15,477 bases of DNA, from NCBI GenBank assembly GCA_913049565.1, contig CAJWZG010000039.1:1-15477 (forward strand), in the 5' to 3' direction. The position numbers and the translations under genes were made by a program. The notes below the pieces were generated by a model, which worked only from the letters and a program-made list of their open reading frames with translations, was not told the DNA's origin and searched no databases. Positions within the stretch are counted from its first letter, which is position 1; each line of letters starts with the position of its first letter. This document shows, one piece after another, positions 6,857-13,882 of this stretch. The DNA comes from an uncultured Gammaproteobacteria bacterium (GTDB lineage Bacteria; Pseudomonadota; Gammaproteobacteria; Pseudomonadales; Azotimanducaceae_A).

Positions 6857-7615
6857 ATGCTCACAACAACACAAGATAACGGTTCTGTTCGTATCCTCCG
6901 GTTCAACCGCCCAGAAGCGCTGAATGCGTTTAACGGCGCCATGTTTGATGCGGTGGCAGTAGATCTGCTGGCAGCGGCTGAGGATGATGCCGTTAAGGTA
7001 CTGGTGATAACGGGCGAGGGTAGAGCCTTTTCCGCCGGAATGGATCTTGCGGACAAATCAGGCCCAGACGCGCTCCCCGAGCATGGCTTTGAGGGGATGT
7101 TTGAAGCCTTTATCGAGTTCCCTAAGCCTCTGCTGTTAGCGATAAACGGTGTTGGCGTCGGTTTTGGGTGCACGATCACGGGGCTGGCTGACTTGGTCTT
7201 TATGGCAGAAACGGCCAAGCTTCGCTGCCCATTTACTGCCTTAGGTTTAACCGCGGAAGCGGCGAGTACGGTCACTTTTCCCGCCATGATGGGTGCCCAG
7301 GTCGCGAACTGGGTTTTGTTAAGTTCCCAGTGGCTTGATGCTCAAACCTGCAAAGACTACGGGATGGTATTTGAGATTGTCGCCGACGATCAGCTCTTGC
7401 AGCACACGATCATCCAAGCGCAAGTGCTGGCGTCGAAGCCTCTTGCAGCACTGATCACAACGAAGGAACTGCTCATGGCGCCTCGGCGAGAAGCCCTCCG
7501 CGAGGCAAGCGAAATTGAAACGGCAGGTTTGGCGAGCCTGATGGGCGGTCCGGCGAACCTTGAGGCGATCGCCGCATTCTCTGAGCGACGGGAACCCGAT
7601 TTCTCCGCATTCTGA
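6857..7615 (+). CDS. Crotonase-fold protein, most like a Delta3,Delta2-enoyl-CoA isomerase
   Basis: The 252-residue length is typical for the enoyl-CoA hydratase/isomerase family. The oxyanion-hole segments are AFSAGMDL (57-64) and NGVGVGFG (97-104). The two hydratase glutamates are not where bovine/rat mitochondrial crotonase has them: Thr replaces the first, after GFGC, and CPFTALG (124-130) replaces the QPEILLG segment. A Glu is instead present at 134 in LTAEAAS. That position matches the single catalytic Glu in the SPEGCSS segment of ECI2/PECI-type isomerases. I therefore prefer isomerisation of 3-enoyl-CoA to trans-2-enoyl-CoA, a step in unsaturated fatty-acid breakdown, over hydration. 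The C-terminus REPDFSAF is family-like. GGGAAG precedes the ATG. It lies 30 nt after the DUF1330 gene. The fold is certain; the reaction is inferred. Confidence 0.88.
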   Translation: MLTTTQDNGSVRILRFNRPEALNAFNGAMFDAVAVDLLAAAEDDAVKVLVITGEGRAFSAGMDLADKSGPDALPEHGFEGMFEAFIEFPKPLLLAINGVGVGFGCTITGLADLVFMAETAKLRCPFTALGLTAEAASTVTFPAMMGAQVANWVLLSSQWLDAQTCKDYGMVFEIVADDQLLQHTIIQAQVLASKPLAALITTKELLMAPRREALREASEIETAGLASLMGGPANLEAIAAFSERREPDFSAF

Positions 7616-7635
7616 TCTGTTGCGGCGGCAATGGT

Positions 7636-7661
7636 CGTTGGATTAGCTCGTTGGATTAGCT
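7636..7661. repeat. Perfect 13-bp tandem duplication at the 3' end of the GST gene
   Basis: CGTTGGATTAGCT occurs twice back to back (7636-7648 and 7649-7661). The GST stop codon (TAA, 7645-7643) lies in the first copy. The second copy encodes part of its C-terminal residues Ile-Ala-Asn-Pro-Thr-Ser. Confidence 0.9.
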
Positions 7662-8356
7662 ATTTGTGCGCCACTTTTGCGGTATTGGGCTTTACGTTCC
7701 TCGCTCCATTGGTCGATCTCGCCAGACGGCACACCGTAGGCGATGCCCCGCTCGACTCCGGGCCGCGCTCTTACTCGGCCTACCCAATCCAGCACAGCTG
7801 GAGTGCGGGTGATATCGACCTTGCTCCACTTCCAGCCTCGAATCCAAGGGTAAAGGGCAATATCCGCGATGGTGAATTGATCGCTAGCAATCCAAGTGTG
7901 CTTCTGCAACTGCTTTTCCATGACGCCGGCCAATCGCAGCGCTTCAGTGCCAAATCGCTCAAGTGGGTGTGCTTTCGCATCTGGGGGTATGGTGTCCATG
8001 TATCGGGTGTAGCTGAGTTTGTTGCCAAAGACCGGGCCGACGTTGGCCGCTTGCCAATACAGCCAAGGCAACACGTCCCACTTTGAAACGCCCTCGGGTA
8101 GCAGTGGTGTTGGATATTGCTCCGCCAGATATTGAAGAATCGCGCAGCTTTCCATAACGCTTCGCTCACCGTCGATGAGCACAGGGATTTTTGCGTTAGG
8201 GTTGTGGACCAAAAACGTATCGGTGAATTGCTCGCCCTTTGCTAGGTTAATGCTGCGCACCTGAACGTTGCCTAGATCGATACCAGCTTCAATGAGCTCT
8301 TCGATCATAATGCTGACTTTCCAGCCATTGGGTGTCGCCGCAGTCCATAGTTCCAT
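7643..8356 (-). CDS. Glutathione S-transferase, Nu-class (YfcG/YghU-like)
   Basis: The 237-residue protein has an N-terminal thioredoxin-like domain beginning MELWTAATPNGWKVSIMIEE. Thr8 and Asn10 in TPNG correspond to the residues that contact glutathione in E. coli YfcG. The cis-Pro segment NAKIPVL (54-60) and the Glu-Ser pair in VMESCAILQYLAEQY (67-81) complete the glutathione site. The all-alpha C-terminal domain carries the N-capping motif FTIADIALYPW. Nu-class enzymes have low transferase activity but strong disulfide-bond reductase and organic peroxide reductase activity with glutathione. AGAGGGA precedes the ATG. The gene follows the DUF6966-like gene by 11 nt and is convergent with the crotonase, with 27 nt between stops. 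The last codons are affected by a 13-bp tandem duplication. Confidence 0.92.
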   Translation of the reverse strand: MELWTAATPNGWKVSIMIEELIEAGIDLGNVQVRSINLAKGEQFTDTFLVHNPNAKIPVLIDGERSVMESCAILQYLAEQYPTPLLPEGVSKWDVLPWLYWQAANVGPVFGNKLSYTRYMDTIPPDAKAHPLERFGTEALRLAGVMEKQLQKHTWIASDQFTIADIALYPWIRGWKWSKVDITRTPAVLDWVGRVRARPGVERGIAYGVPSGEIDQWSEERKAQYRKSGAQIANPTS

Positions 8357-8367
8357 TCTTTTTCCCT

Positions 8368-8685
8368 CTACCAGGTTTGCCTTGCCGCAATGCTTCGCGC
8401 CGCGTCAAAAGTCTTGGTGCGCAGATAATCGAGTCTACTGTTGAGGTTGCGATAGCGCACAGGATCAGAATCTATCAGGTCTTTACCCAATTGCAGATCC
8501 GAAAATGTATCCATGCCGCCATAGCAACCCAGTACCAGCGTGGCCCCAGCGAGTTCGTGATCATCAATTTTAGGCAAGGCGCGTCGCATGCACATAACCC
8601 AAAAGCGCTCGTCGGCTTCGTTGAGTAAACCGATAAGCTCCCGGGTTGTGTTCGCAAGGTCGATGAACTGTTGATTCAGCGTCAC
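8368..8685 (-). CDS. Small DUF6966-like protein of unknown function
   Basis: The region from VTLNQQFIDLANTTREL through ELAGATLVLGCYGGMDTFSDLQ to RLDYLRTKTFDAARSIAA reads as a real globular protein of about 105 residues. The GGMxxFSDL then RLDxLRTxxFxxAR pattern is one I associate with DUF6966 proteins; this is recall, not a search result. The start is uncertain. The frame stays open to an ATG at 8874, but residues upstream of about 8685 look like non-coding translation and no ribosome binding site precedes that ATG. A GTG at 8685 gives the protein as listed, although its ribosome binding site is also weak. The GST gene starts 11 nt after the stop, so the two are probably cotranscribed. Function is unknown. 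Confidence 0.6.
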   Translation of the reverse strand: MTLNQQFIDLANTTRELIGLLNEADERFWVMCMRRALPKIDDHELAGATLVLGCYGGMDTFSDLQLGKDLIDSDPVRYRNLNSRLDYLRTKTFDAARSIAARQTW

Positions 8686-8902
8686 TATTGTTGACTTCGG
8701 GTGGTTAAAACTAAGAAGCCCATGGTTCCTGCGAGTGGGGTAGGAGGTCAACTCCCTCGGACCTAGACTTTTGGTGTCCAGGGCTGCAATGCAAGAACAA
8801 TGAGATATTGCCAAGATTGCTTGAGCAGGGCATCTTCTAAGTGCGGATGCAGTTCCTAAACTGCGCAAAATCATGAATTAGTCTGAGAATGAGAAGGTTG
8901 AA
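8686..8902. promoter_or_regulatory. Divergent intergenic region between the DUF6966-GST pair and the aldolase gene
   Basis: Both transcription units must start here. Two dyads are visible: CCCT-C-GGAC (8754-8762) pairing with GTCCAGGG (8776-8783), and a perfect GCAGTT-CCTA-AACTGC hairpin at 8849-8864, 38 nt before the aldolase ATG. GAGAAGG at 8891-8897 is the aldolase ribosome binding site. I could not identify a convincing -35/-10 pair by eye. Confidence 0.4.
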
Positions 8903-9694
8903 ATGAGGGAAAACACATCATTGTCTGCATGGCAACGAGACGAGCAAACGATTGGTTTGTGGTTGAGTCTAGCTAACGCCTATTCTGCAGAAGTTATGTC
9001 CAAATTGGGTTTTGACTGGGTGTGTGTGGATATGCAGCACGGTCTGATCGACTACACAGATCTCGTTACCATGCTGCCGGCAATCTCAAATTCAGATGCA
9101 ACGCCGCTAGTGCGCGTTCCGTGGAACGAGCCTTATGAGATTATGAAAGCTCTAGATGCAGGAGCTTACGGGGTCATTGTGCCCATGGTGAACAATCGCG
9201 AGGAAGCCCAGCAAGCCGTGATGGCCTGTCGTTATCCGCCATTAGGTAACAGGTCGTTCGGTCCGATTCGTGGCGCTGTTTATGGCGGTCGCGGATACGC
9301 TGTGGAAGCTAATGACCAAATCGCTTGCATTGCGATGATTGAAACGGCGGAAGGTATTGCCAAGGCGGATGAAATTATGAGCACTCCCGGGCTCAATGGC
9401 GTCTACATTGGCCCTGCTGATTTGGCTCTATCTCTGGGTCTGCCTGCGATGGGCGATCAGCCACAAGAAGAGCACTTAGCTGTGGTTAAAGAACTGCTTG
9501 GCAAATGCAAAGCCCAAAAAATAGCAGCGGGTATCCATACTTCGAGTCTGGAATATGCTCAAAAGTACCTTGCCCTAGGTTTTAATTTTGTCACCCTCGG
9601 CTCCGATTCTGGGCATATGACAAAAAACGCGGTGAAAGAACTGGCTGCGGCTCGAGGTACAGCCGAGGAGCAGCGCGAGAGCACTGGCTACTAG
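8903..9694 (+). CDS. HpcH/HpaI family class II pyruvate aldolase
   Basis: The 263-residue protein matches the HpaI / 2-dehydro-3-deoxy-L-rhamnonate aldolase type TIM barrel, which reversibly cleaves 4-hydroxy-2-oxoacids to pyruvate and an aldehyde. Visible key residues are Asp43 and His46 in VDMQHG (42-47), Arg71 in LVRVPW, the metal ligand Glu147 in MIETAEG and the second metal ligand Asp173 in IGPADLALSLG. These are the residues expected for a divalent-metal-dependent enzyme of this family. GNRSFGPIRGAVYGG at 115-129 is the usual loop. The ATG at 8903 follows GAGAAGG. No homoprotocatechuate or sugar-acid pathway genes lie next to it, so the physiological substrate cannot be named. The peptidase gene starts 40 nt after the stop on the same strand. 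Confidence 0.92.
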   Translation: MRENTSLSAWQRDEQTIGLWLSLANAYSAEVMSKLGFDWVCVDMQHGLIDYTDLVTMLPAISNSDATPLVRVPWNEPYEIMKALDAGAYGVIVPMVNNREEAQQAVMACRYPPLGNRSFGPIRGAVYGGRGYAVEANDQIACIAMIETAEGIAKADEIMSTPGLNGVYIGPADLALSLGLPAMGDQPQEEHLAVVKELLGKCKAQKIAAGIHTSSLEYAQKYLALGFNFVTLGSDSGHMTKNAVKELAAARGTAEEQRESTGY

Positions 9695-9734
9695 TCCTCA
9701 AAATAAGAACAGATTAAGAGCAGACGGTTAACGG

Positions 9735-10415
9735 ATGATTTGGTTTCTTGGAGTGCTGCTCGTTTTGGTGTTTGGGCCCACGCTTTGGGTGCGTTGGGTG
9801 ATGAAGCGCTACGCGACTGAAATAGCGGATATGCCAGGTACCGGCGGAGAACTGGCCCAACACTTGATTGAGCGATATGACCTTGAAGAGGTAAAGGCTG
9901 AAGTCACCGAGCTGGGCGATCACTATGACCCGCAAACTAAAATGGTTAGGCTGGGTGAGGAAAACTGGAGCGGCAAGTCTTTGACGGCTGTCGCAATCGC
10001 TGCCCATGAAGTTGGTCATGCCGTACAGCATCAAATGGGTGATACGCGATTAAACGCGCGAACCAAATTGGTACCCATCGTCAACTTTTTAGGTCAGATC
10101 AGTGTGGTCGTGCTGGCAGCGGCTCCGATTATCGGTCTAATCACACGCCATCCGGTACCGATTGTGTTTATCGCTTTAATCGGCCTTTCCGGGTTGTTAC
10201 TTCGTATGTTGCTGCACTTGGTAACCCTGCCAACAGAGTGGGATGCGAGCTTTGGCAAGGCTTTACCCATGCTGCGGCAGGGCCAATATATCTCTGCATC
10301 TCAAGAAAAAGTTGTGAAACGCGTGCTTAGAGCAGCAGCGTTAACCTATTTCGCAGCGGCCTTAGCTGACGCCTTTAATCTGTTTCGCTGGGCAGCACTA
10401 TTGCTTCGTCGCTAG
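9735..10415 (+). CDS. Membrane zinc metallopeptidase, YugP family (PF04298)
   Basis: The 226-residue length is that of YugP proteins. An N-terminal membrane segment (about 2-20) is followed by a soluble stretch with the family's conserved LAQHLIERYDL. The zinc motif HEVGH lies at 91-95 within AIAAHEVGHAVQH. Two further membrane segments span about 111-155. LPTEWDAS follows, with Glu168 in the place of the third ligand Glu of the family's LPVEFDAS motif. A last hydrophobic stretch at about 200-225 (AALTYFAAALADAFNLF) closes the protein. The catalytic set is intact, but substrates of this family are not established; membrane-protein quality control is a guess. The ribosome binding site is weak. 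A possible terminator follows the stop. Confidence 0.88.
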   Translation: MIWFLGVLLVLVFGPTLWVRWVMKRYATEIADMPGTGGELAQHLIERYDLEEVKAEVTELGDHYDPQTKMVRLGEENWSGKSLTAVAIAAHEVGHAVQHQMGDTRLNARTKLVPIVNFLGQISVVVLAAAPIIGLITRHPVPIVFIALIGLSGLLLRMLLHLVTLPTEWDASFGKALPMLRQGQYISASQEKVVKRVLRAAALTYFAAALADAFNLFRWAALLLRR

Positions 10416-10420
10416 CGACC

Positions 10421-10441
10421 GGGGATTTCCGTCTCCTTTTT
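10421..10441 (+). terminator. Possible weak intrinsic terminator after the zinc peptidase gene
   Basis: GGGGA (10421-10425) can pair with TCTCC (10432-10436), with one G-T wobble, across a six-base loop, and five T follow directly (10437-10441). The stem is short, so efficiency is doubtful. The site is sensibly placed 5 nt after the stop codon. Confidence 0.35.
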
Positions 10442-10517
10442 CGCACCTTTCATCCTTTATCTGTGAAGACTCGTTACTATTGGTGCTACCAAGGTCGGTT
10501 TTTGGAGTACTCGGGTA

Positions 10518-11300
10518 GTGACTGAAGAGATGCGTATCGTCGGTTGGAACGTGAACGGGCTAAGGGCCTGCATTAAAAAGGGGTTTATGCCGTTCCTAGA
10601 AACGTGTGGTGCCGATATCATTGCTCTGCAAGAGGTGAGAGCTTTTCCCGAACAACTTCCTTCAGAGCTAACGCAGTCCAACGATTGGCACTCAAGCTTC
10701 TTTCCGGCGAAGCGTCCGGGTTACAGTGGAGTTGCGATTTTGAGCCGCGTTGCACCCAGTAAGGTTGAAACGAGCTTGGGCGAGGAACGTTTTGATGACG
10801 AAGGGCGATTTATCGTAGCCCACTTCGGGCGTCTAGCTGTGGCGAGCATTTACTTCCCAAAGGGTAACGGTAAAAACCGAGATAACTCCCGGGTTGCGTA
10901 CAAACTCGACTTTTATCGAGCTGTTTTTGATCGGCTTAATCAGTTGCGACGGCGTGGCAGAGTTTACGTGCTGGGAGACTTTAACACTGCTCATCATGAA
11001 ATCGATTTAGCCAGACCCAAGGGTAACCATAAAGCCAGCGGTTTCTTGCCAGTAGAGCGAGACATGCTCACGCGAGTATTAAGTGAGGGTTGGGTTGATA
11101 CCTTTCGCGCTACTCATCCTGATGTGCCCGATCATTACACTTGGTGGCGGCAGTTTGGCGGGGCGCGGGAAGATAATGTGGGCTGGCGCATCGATTATGT
11201 GTACGCAACCACTTCGGCGATGCGACGAGTTAAAACAGCCTTTATCTGGCCCAATGTGTTGGGGTCAGACCACTGTCCTGTCGGTGTTGATTTGAAGTAA
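10518..11300 (+). CDS. xth: Exodeoxyribonuclease III (xth family AP endonuclease)
   Basis: This base-excision-repair enzyme cleaves abasic sites and digests duplex DNA 3' to 5' with Mg2+. The 260-residue protein has the complete exonuclease-endonuclease-phosphatase active site: Asn11 in WNVNGLRA, Glu39 in ALQEVR, Tyr112 in SIYFPKG, Asp154 and Asn156 in LGDFNTAH, and Asp251-His252 in SDHCPVGVDL. RIDYVYAT is also standard. The GTG at 10518 is preceded by GGAG at about 10504-10507, 10 nt away. The ATG at 10530 (residue 5) has no correctly spaced ribosome binding site, so GTG is preferred, although MRIVGWNVNG would also make a plausible N-terminus. It is a single-gene repair function with no evident link to its neighbours beyond strand. 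Confidence 0.93.
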   Translation: MTEEMRIVGWNVNGLRACIKKGFMPFLETCGADIIALQEVRAFPEQLPSELTQSNDWHSSFFPAKRPGYSGVAILSRVAPSKVETSLGEERFDDEGRFIVAHFGRLAVASIYFPKGNGKNRDNSRVAYKLDFYRAVFDRLNQLRRRGRVYVLGDFNTAHHEIDLARPKGNHKASGFLPVERDMLTRVLSEGWVDTFRATHPDVPDHYTWWRQFGGAREDNVGWRIDYVYATTSAMRRVKTAFIWPNVLGSDHCPVGVDLK

Positions 11301-11330
11301 TCTGTGAGCCTGAAAAATGTGAGGTGAACG

Positions 11331-12743
11331 ATGGCTCTACCCTTTCCCAATCATCCAAATCTGCGCGGCGGTTTCGCGCCTCTGCAAATGGAGTGCGACG
11401 TCAACGATCTTGTCATCGAAGGCGAAATTCCGAAAGAGCTGAACGGCAGCTTTTATCGCAATGGTCCTAATCCGCAATACGCACCGAGGGGCCATTACCA
11501 TTGGTTTGGTGGCGATGGCATGGTGCACGCCTTTCATATTGAAGATGGACAAGTCGCCTACCGTAATCGCTGGGTTCGAACCATTAAGTGGCACAAAGAA
11601 CGAGAAGCCGGTCGCGCTTTGTTCAGCGCATTCAATCCTATGGAAAACGATGAAAGCGTTGCAGGGCTAGAAACCGATGGTGTGGCGAACACCAATATTA
11701 TTTGGCACGGCGGTAAACTGCTGGCGTTAGAAGAGGGTCACGCGCCATTTGAGCTAGACCCACTCACACTCGAATCTGTTGGGCCGCATTTCTATGACGG
11801 TGCGTTGACTGGGCCAATGACAGCTCACCCTAAGATTGACCCGGAAAACGGAGAGATGTTGTTTTTTGGTTATAACGCCAATGGAACAATTTCCCAGCAC
11901 ATGACGTTTAGCGTGGTTGATAAATCGGGCCAGTTGCTACGCAGTGAATCGTTTGAGGCTCCCTATGCCGCCATGGTTCATGATTTCATTGTAACAAGAG
12001 ATCACGTTATTTTTCCCATCATGCCTTTGACCGGTAGCCTAGAGAGGGCTTTCAAGGGCGGCCCTGTCTATGCGTGGGAGCCTGAAAAAGGCAGTCATAT
12101 TGGTATTATGCCGCGCAATGGTTCGGTACAAGATTTGCAGTGGTTTCGCGGTGAGGCGAGTTATGTCTTTCACCCGATGAATGCGTTTAGTACGTCGGAC
12201 GGAAAGATTGTTTGTGATGTCTGCGAGTACCCTGAGGCACCACTGTTTCCGGGCGTCGATGGCAAACCCGGCGATCCTAAAAAAGCGCTAGCGAAATTGG
12301 CTCGTTGGACATTCGACTTGAACGCTCAGACAGATCGGTATCAAGTACAGCTTCTCAATGATCTTGTTTGCGAATTTCCCCGTCTAGACGAGCGCCGCGC
12401 AGGGCTGCCTTATCAGTATGGTTATTTGGCCGGTGATACGCAGCCCACAGAAAAAGTTGGTGGCTTTAATACGATTACCTCAGTAGATCATACAACCGGA
12501 AAACTCAGCATTTATGACGTAGGGAAAGGGTGCGCGACCTCTGAACCCGTCTTTGTGCCGCGTTCTGCAAGCGCGGCAGAAGGTGACGGATTCCTCCTAG
12601 CCTATGTCTACGACGCGAACCGAGGAGCCAGCCATATGGTTGTACTTGATGCGCAGAATGTAAGTGATGGGCCGCTAGCCAAAGCGATGTTAGATCACCG
12701 TGTGCCTTATGGTTTCCACGGTAATTGGCGAGATGCGGGCTAA
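11331..12743 (+). CDS. Carotenoid cleavage oxygenase family protein (RPE65 / lignostilbene dioxygenase type)
   Basis: The 470-residue protein is a seven-bladed beta-propeller non-heme iron oxygenase by family. NGSFYRNGPNPQY (38-50) and HYHWFGGDGMVHAF (55-68) are the classic N-terminal signatures. All four iron-binding His are visible: His166 in TAHPKID, His217 in MVHDFIVT, His281 in VFHPMNAF and His463 in YGFHGNW near the C-terminus. The enzyme should be catalytically competent. Family members cleave carotenoids, apocarotenoids, stilbenes or isoeugenol-type phenylpropanoids. No carotenoid biosynthesis genes are present here, so an aromatic or dietary-carotenoid substrate is as likely as an endogenous one. 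No signal peptide is seen. GAGGTGA lies just before the ATG. It converges on modC, with 41 nt between stops. Confidence 0.93.
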   Translation: MALPFPNHPNLRGGFAPLQMECDVNDLVIEGEIPKELNGSFYRNGPNPQYAPRGHYHWFGGDGMVHAFHIEDGQVAYRNRWVRTIKWHKEREAGRALFSAFNPMENDESVAGLETDGVANTNIIWHGGKLLALEEGHAPFELDPLTLESVGPHFYDGALTGPMTAHPKIDPENGEMLFFGYNANGTISQHMTFSVVDKSGQLLRSESFEAPYAAMVHDFIVTRDHVIFPIMPLTGSLERAFKGGPVYAWEPEKGSHIGIMPRNGSVQDLQWFRGEASYVFHPMNAFSTSDGKIVCDVCEYPEAPLFPGVDGKPGDPKKALAKLARWTFDLNAQTDRYQVQLLNDLVCEFPRLDERRAGLPYQYGYLAGDTQPTEKVGGFNTITSVDHTTGKLSIYDVGKGCATSEPVFVPRSASAAEGDGFLLAYVYDANRGASHMVVLDAQNVSDGPLAKAMLDHRVPYGFHGNWRDAG

Positions 12744-12771
12744 AAGTAGCGGTGTTGCTGCCATTATTAAT

Positions 12772-12789
12772 TTGATTAGGTTGATTAGC
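12772..12789. repeat. Near-perfect 9-bp tandem repeat over the modC stop codon
   Basis: TTGATTAGG (12772-12780) is followed directly by TTGATTAGC (12781-12789). The modC TAA (12787-12785) lies in the second copy. The arrangement resembles the duplication at the end of the GST gene. Confidence 0.7.
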
Positions 12790-13882
12790 TGGGCGGGGCG
12801 ATTTTTGCGCTTTTGATCAGCGCAAAAACGTGTGCCCCCGTTGTTAAGCCTAGGGCGTCACATGCTGCTTGCGAAATATGAGCACTGATTTTCTCATCGC
12901 CGCCATCCAAAACCAGGTCGACCGCGACGAGACCTCGACTGAGGCCCGATAACTCAGAAATCGACGTAACCTTTGTGGCTAGCATGTTGCGAATGCTGAT
13001 ATGCGTTGGGCGCTGTGTGGCGATCGCGATATCGCGAGCAGCGAGAAACACTCTTACTTCAGCAGTAGCCGGAGGCTCTAAACCAACAACTTGAAGCGAC
13101 TGGCCGGCCAGCCGTAAGCTGGTCATCGAATAAACAGAATCGAATCCGTCGACCTTGGCGCTAACTAGGCTGCCAGCCTCGCTGAGTTCTCCCACTGAAT
13201 GGGCTTGTGTTTCGCCCAATCTTGGCAGGACGTCTTGGGTGCGCCCTGCGTCGACGACGGTGCCTTGCTGCATGATCAGCATATGGCCGCAAAGTTTAGC
13301 TATCTCGTCGTTTATGTGACTGACATAAATTATTGGTATTTCAAGCTCGCGAGCGATGCTTGCTAGATAGGGAATGATCTCAGCCTTGCGTGCACCGTCT
13401 AACCCGGTGAGAGGTTCGTCCAGCAACAGTAATCTTGGTTGTGCGAGGATAGCTCTGGCAATGTTGACGCGCCGAGATTCACCGCCCGAAAGGGTGACGG
13501 GGCGGCGAGTTAACAGGTTTTGCAGATTAAATTTGGTGACAACATCCTGCATAGACAAGCGCGTCGGAGTGCCCAGCGCGTCGGCGCGTTCAAGACCGTA
13601 ACCTAAGTTTTGTTCGACATTTAGATGCGGGAATAATCTATCTTCTTGAAAGACGTAGCCCACCTGCCGCATGTGGCTAGGCTTATGATAGTCAGCGTTT
13701 TGCCAAACTTCTTCGCCAAAAGTAATGCTGCCCTCGCAAGGCATTAGGCCCGCGATGGCTCGCAGTAATGTGGTTTTTCCGCTGCCACTTGGGCCAAACA
13801 AGGCAGTTACGCCACGTTCTACATTCACCTTTACTGCAATTGGGTGGCCCCCAGCCTGAGTTTTTATGTCGAGTGATAGCAC
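12785..13882 (-). CDS. modC: Molybdate ABC transporter ATP-binding protein ModC
   Basis: This is the ATPase of a molybdate importer, bound to the inner face of the membrane. The 365-residue protein carries Walker A GPSGSGKT (30-37), Q-loop Gln79, signature LSGGE (131-135), Walker B LLLLDEP (151-157, Glu156 catalytic) and H-loop His189. A C-terminal Mop/TOBE oxyanion-binding domain at about 291-361 (THISIRNMLATKVTSI, later DALGLTTGAHVFALIKS) separates ModC from other ABC ATPases. The start is GTG at 13882: its G is the last base of the modB TAG stop, so translation is probably coupled. AGAGG lies about 10 nt upstream inside modB. Tungstate could also be carried. The stop codon sits in a short tandem repeat. 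Confidence 0.94.
   Translation of the reverse strand: MLSLDIKTQAGGHPIAVKVNVERGVTALFGPSGSGKTTLLRAIAGLMPCEGSITFGEEVWQNADYHKPSHMRQVGYVFQEDRLFPHLNVEQNLGYGLERADALGTPTRLSMQDVVTKFNLQNLLTRRPVTLSGGESRRVNIARAILAQPRLLLLDEPLTGLDGARKAEIIPYLASIARELEIPIIYVSHINDEIAKLCGHMLIMQQGTVVDAGRTQDVLPRLGETQAHSVGELSEAGSLVSAKVDGFDSVYSMTSLRLAGQSLQVVGLEPPATAEVRVFLAARDIAIATQRPTHISIRNMLATKVTSISELSGLSRGLVAVDLVLDGGDEKISAHISQAACDALGLTTGAHVFALIKSAKIAPPS

Noticed and set aside
7631..8086. Plus-strand 151-codon frame opposite the GST gene
   Set aside because: The hydrophobic start looks like a signal peptide, but the rest is antisense to a clearly conserved GST with an intact glutathione site.
8686..8874. N-terminal extension of the DUF6966-like protein to an ATG at 8874
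   Set aside because: The extension looks like translated intergenic DNA, has no ribosome binding site and would leave only 28 nt for two divergent promoters.
10408..10419. Perfect 12-bp palindrome GTCGCTAGCGAC over the zinc peptidase stop codon
   Set aside because: It has no loop and no flanking T run of its own, and palindromes of this length can arise by chance in a 15-kb window. I give it no function.
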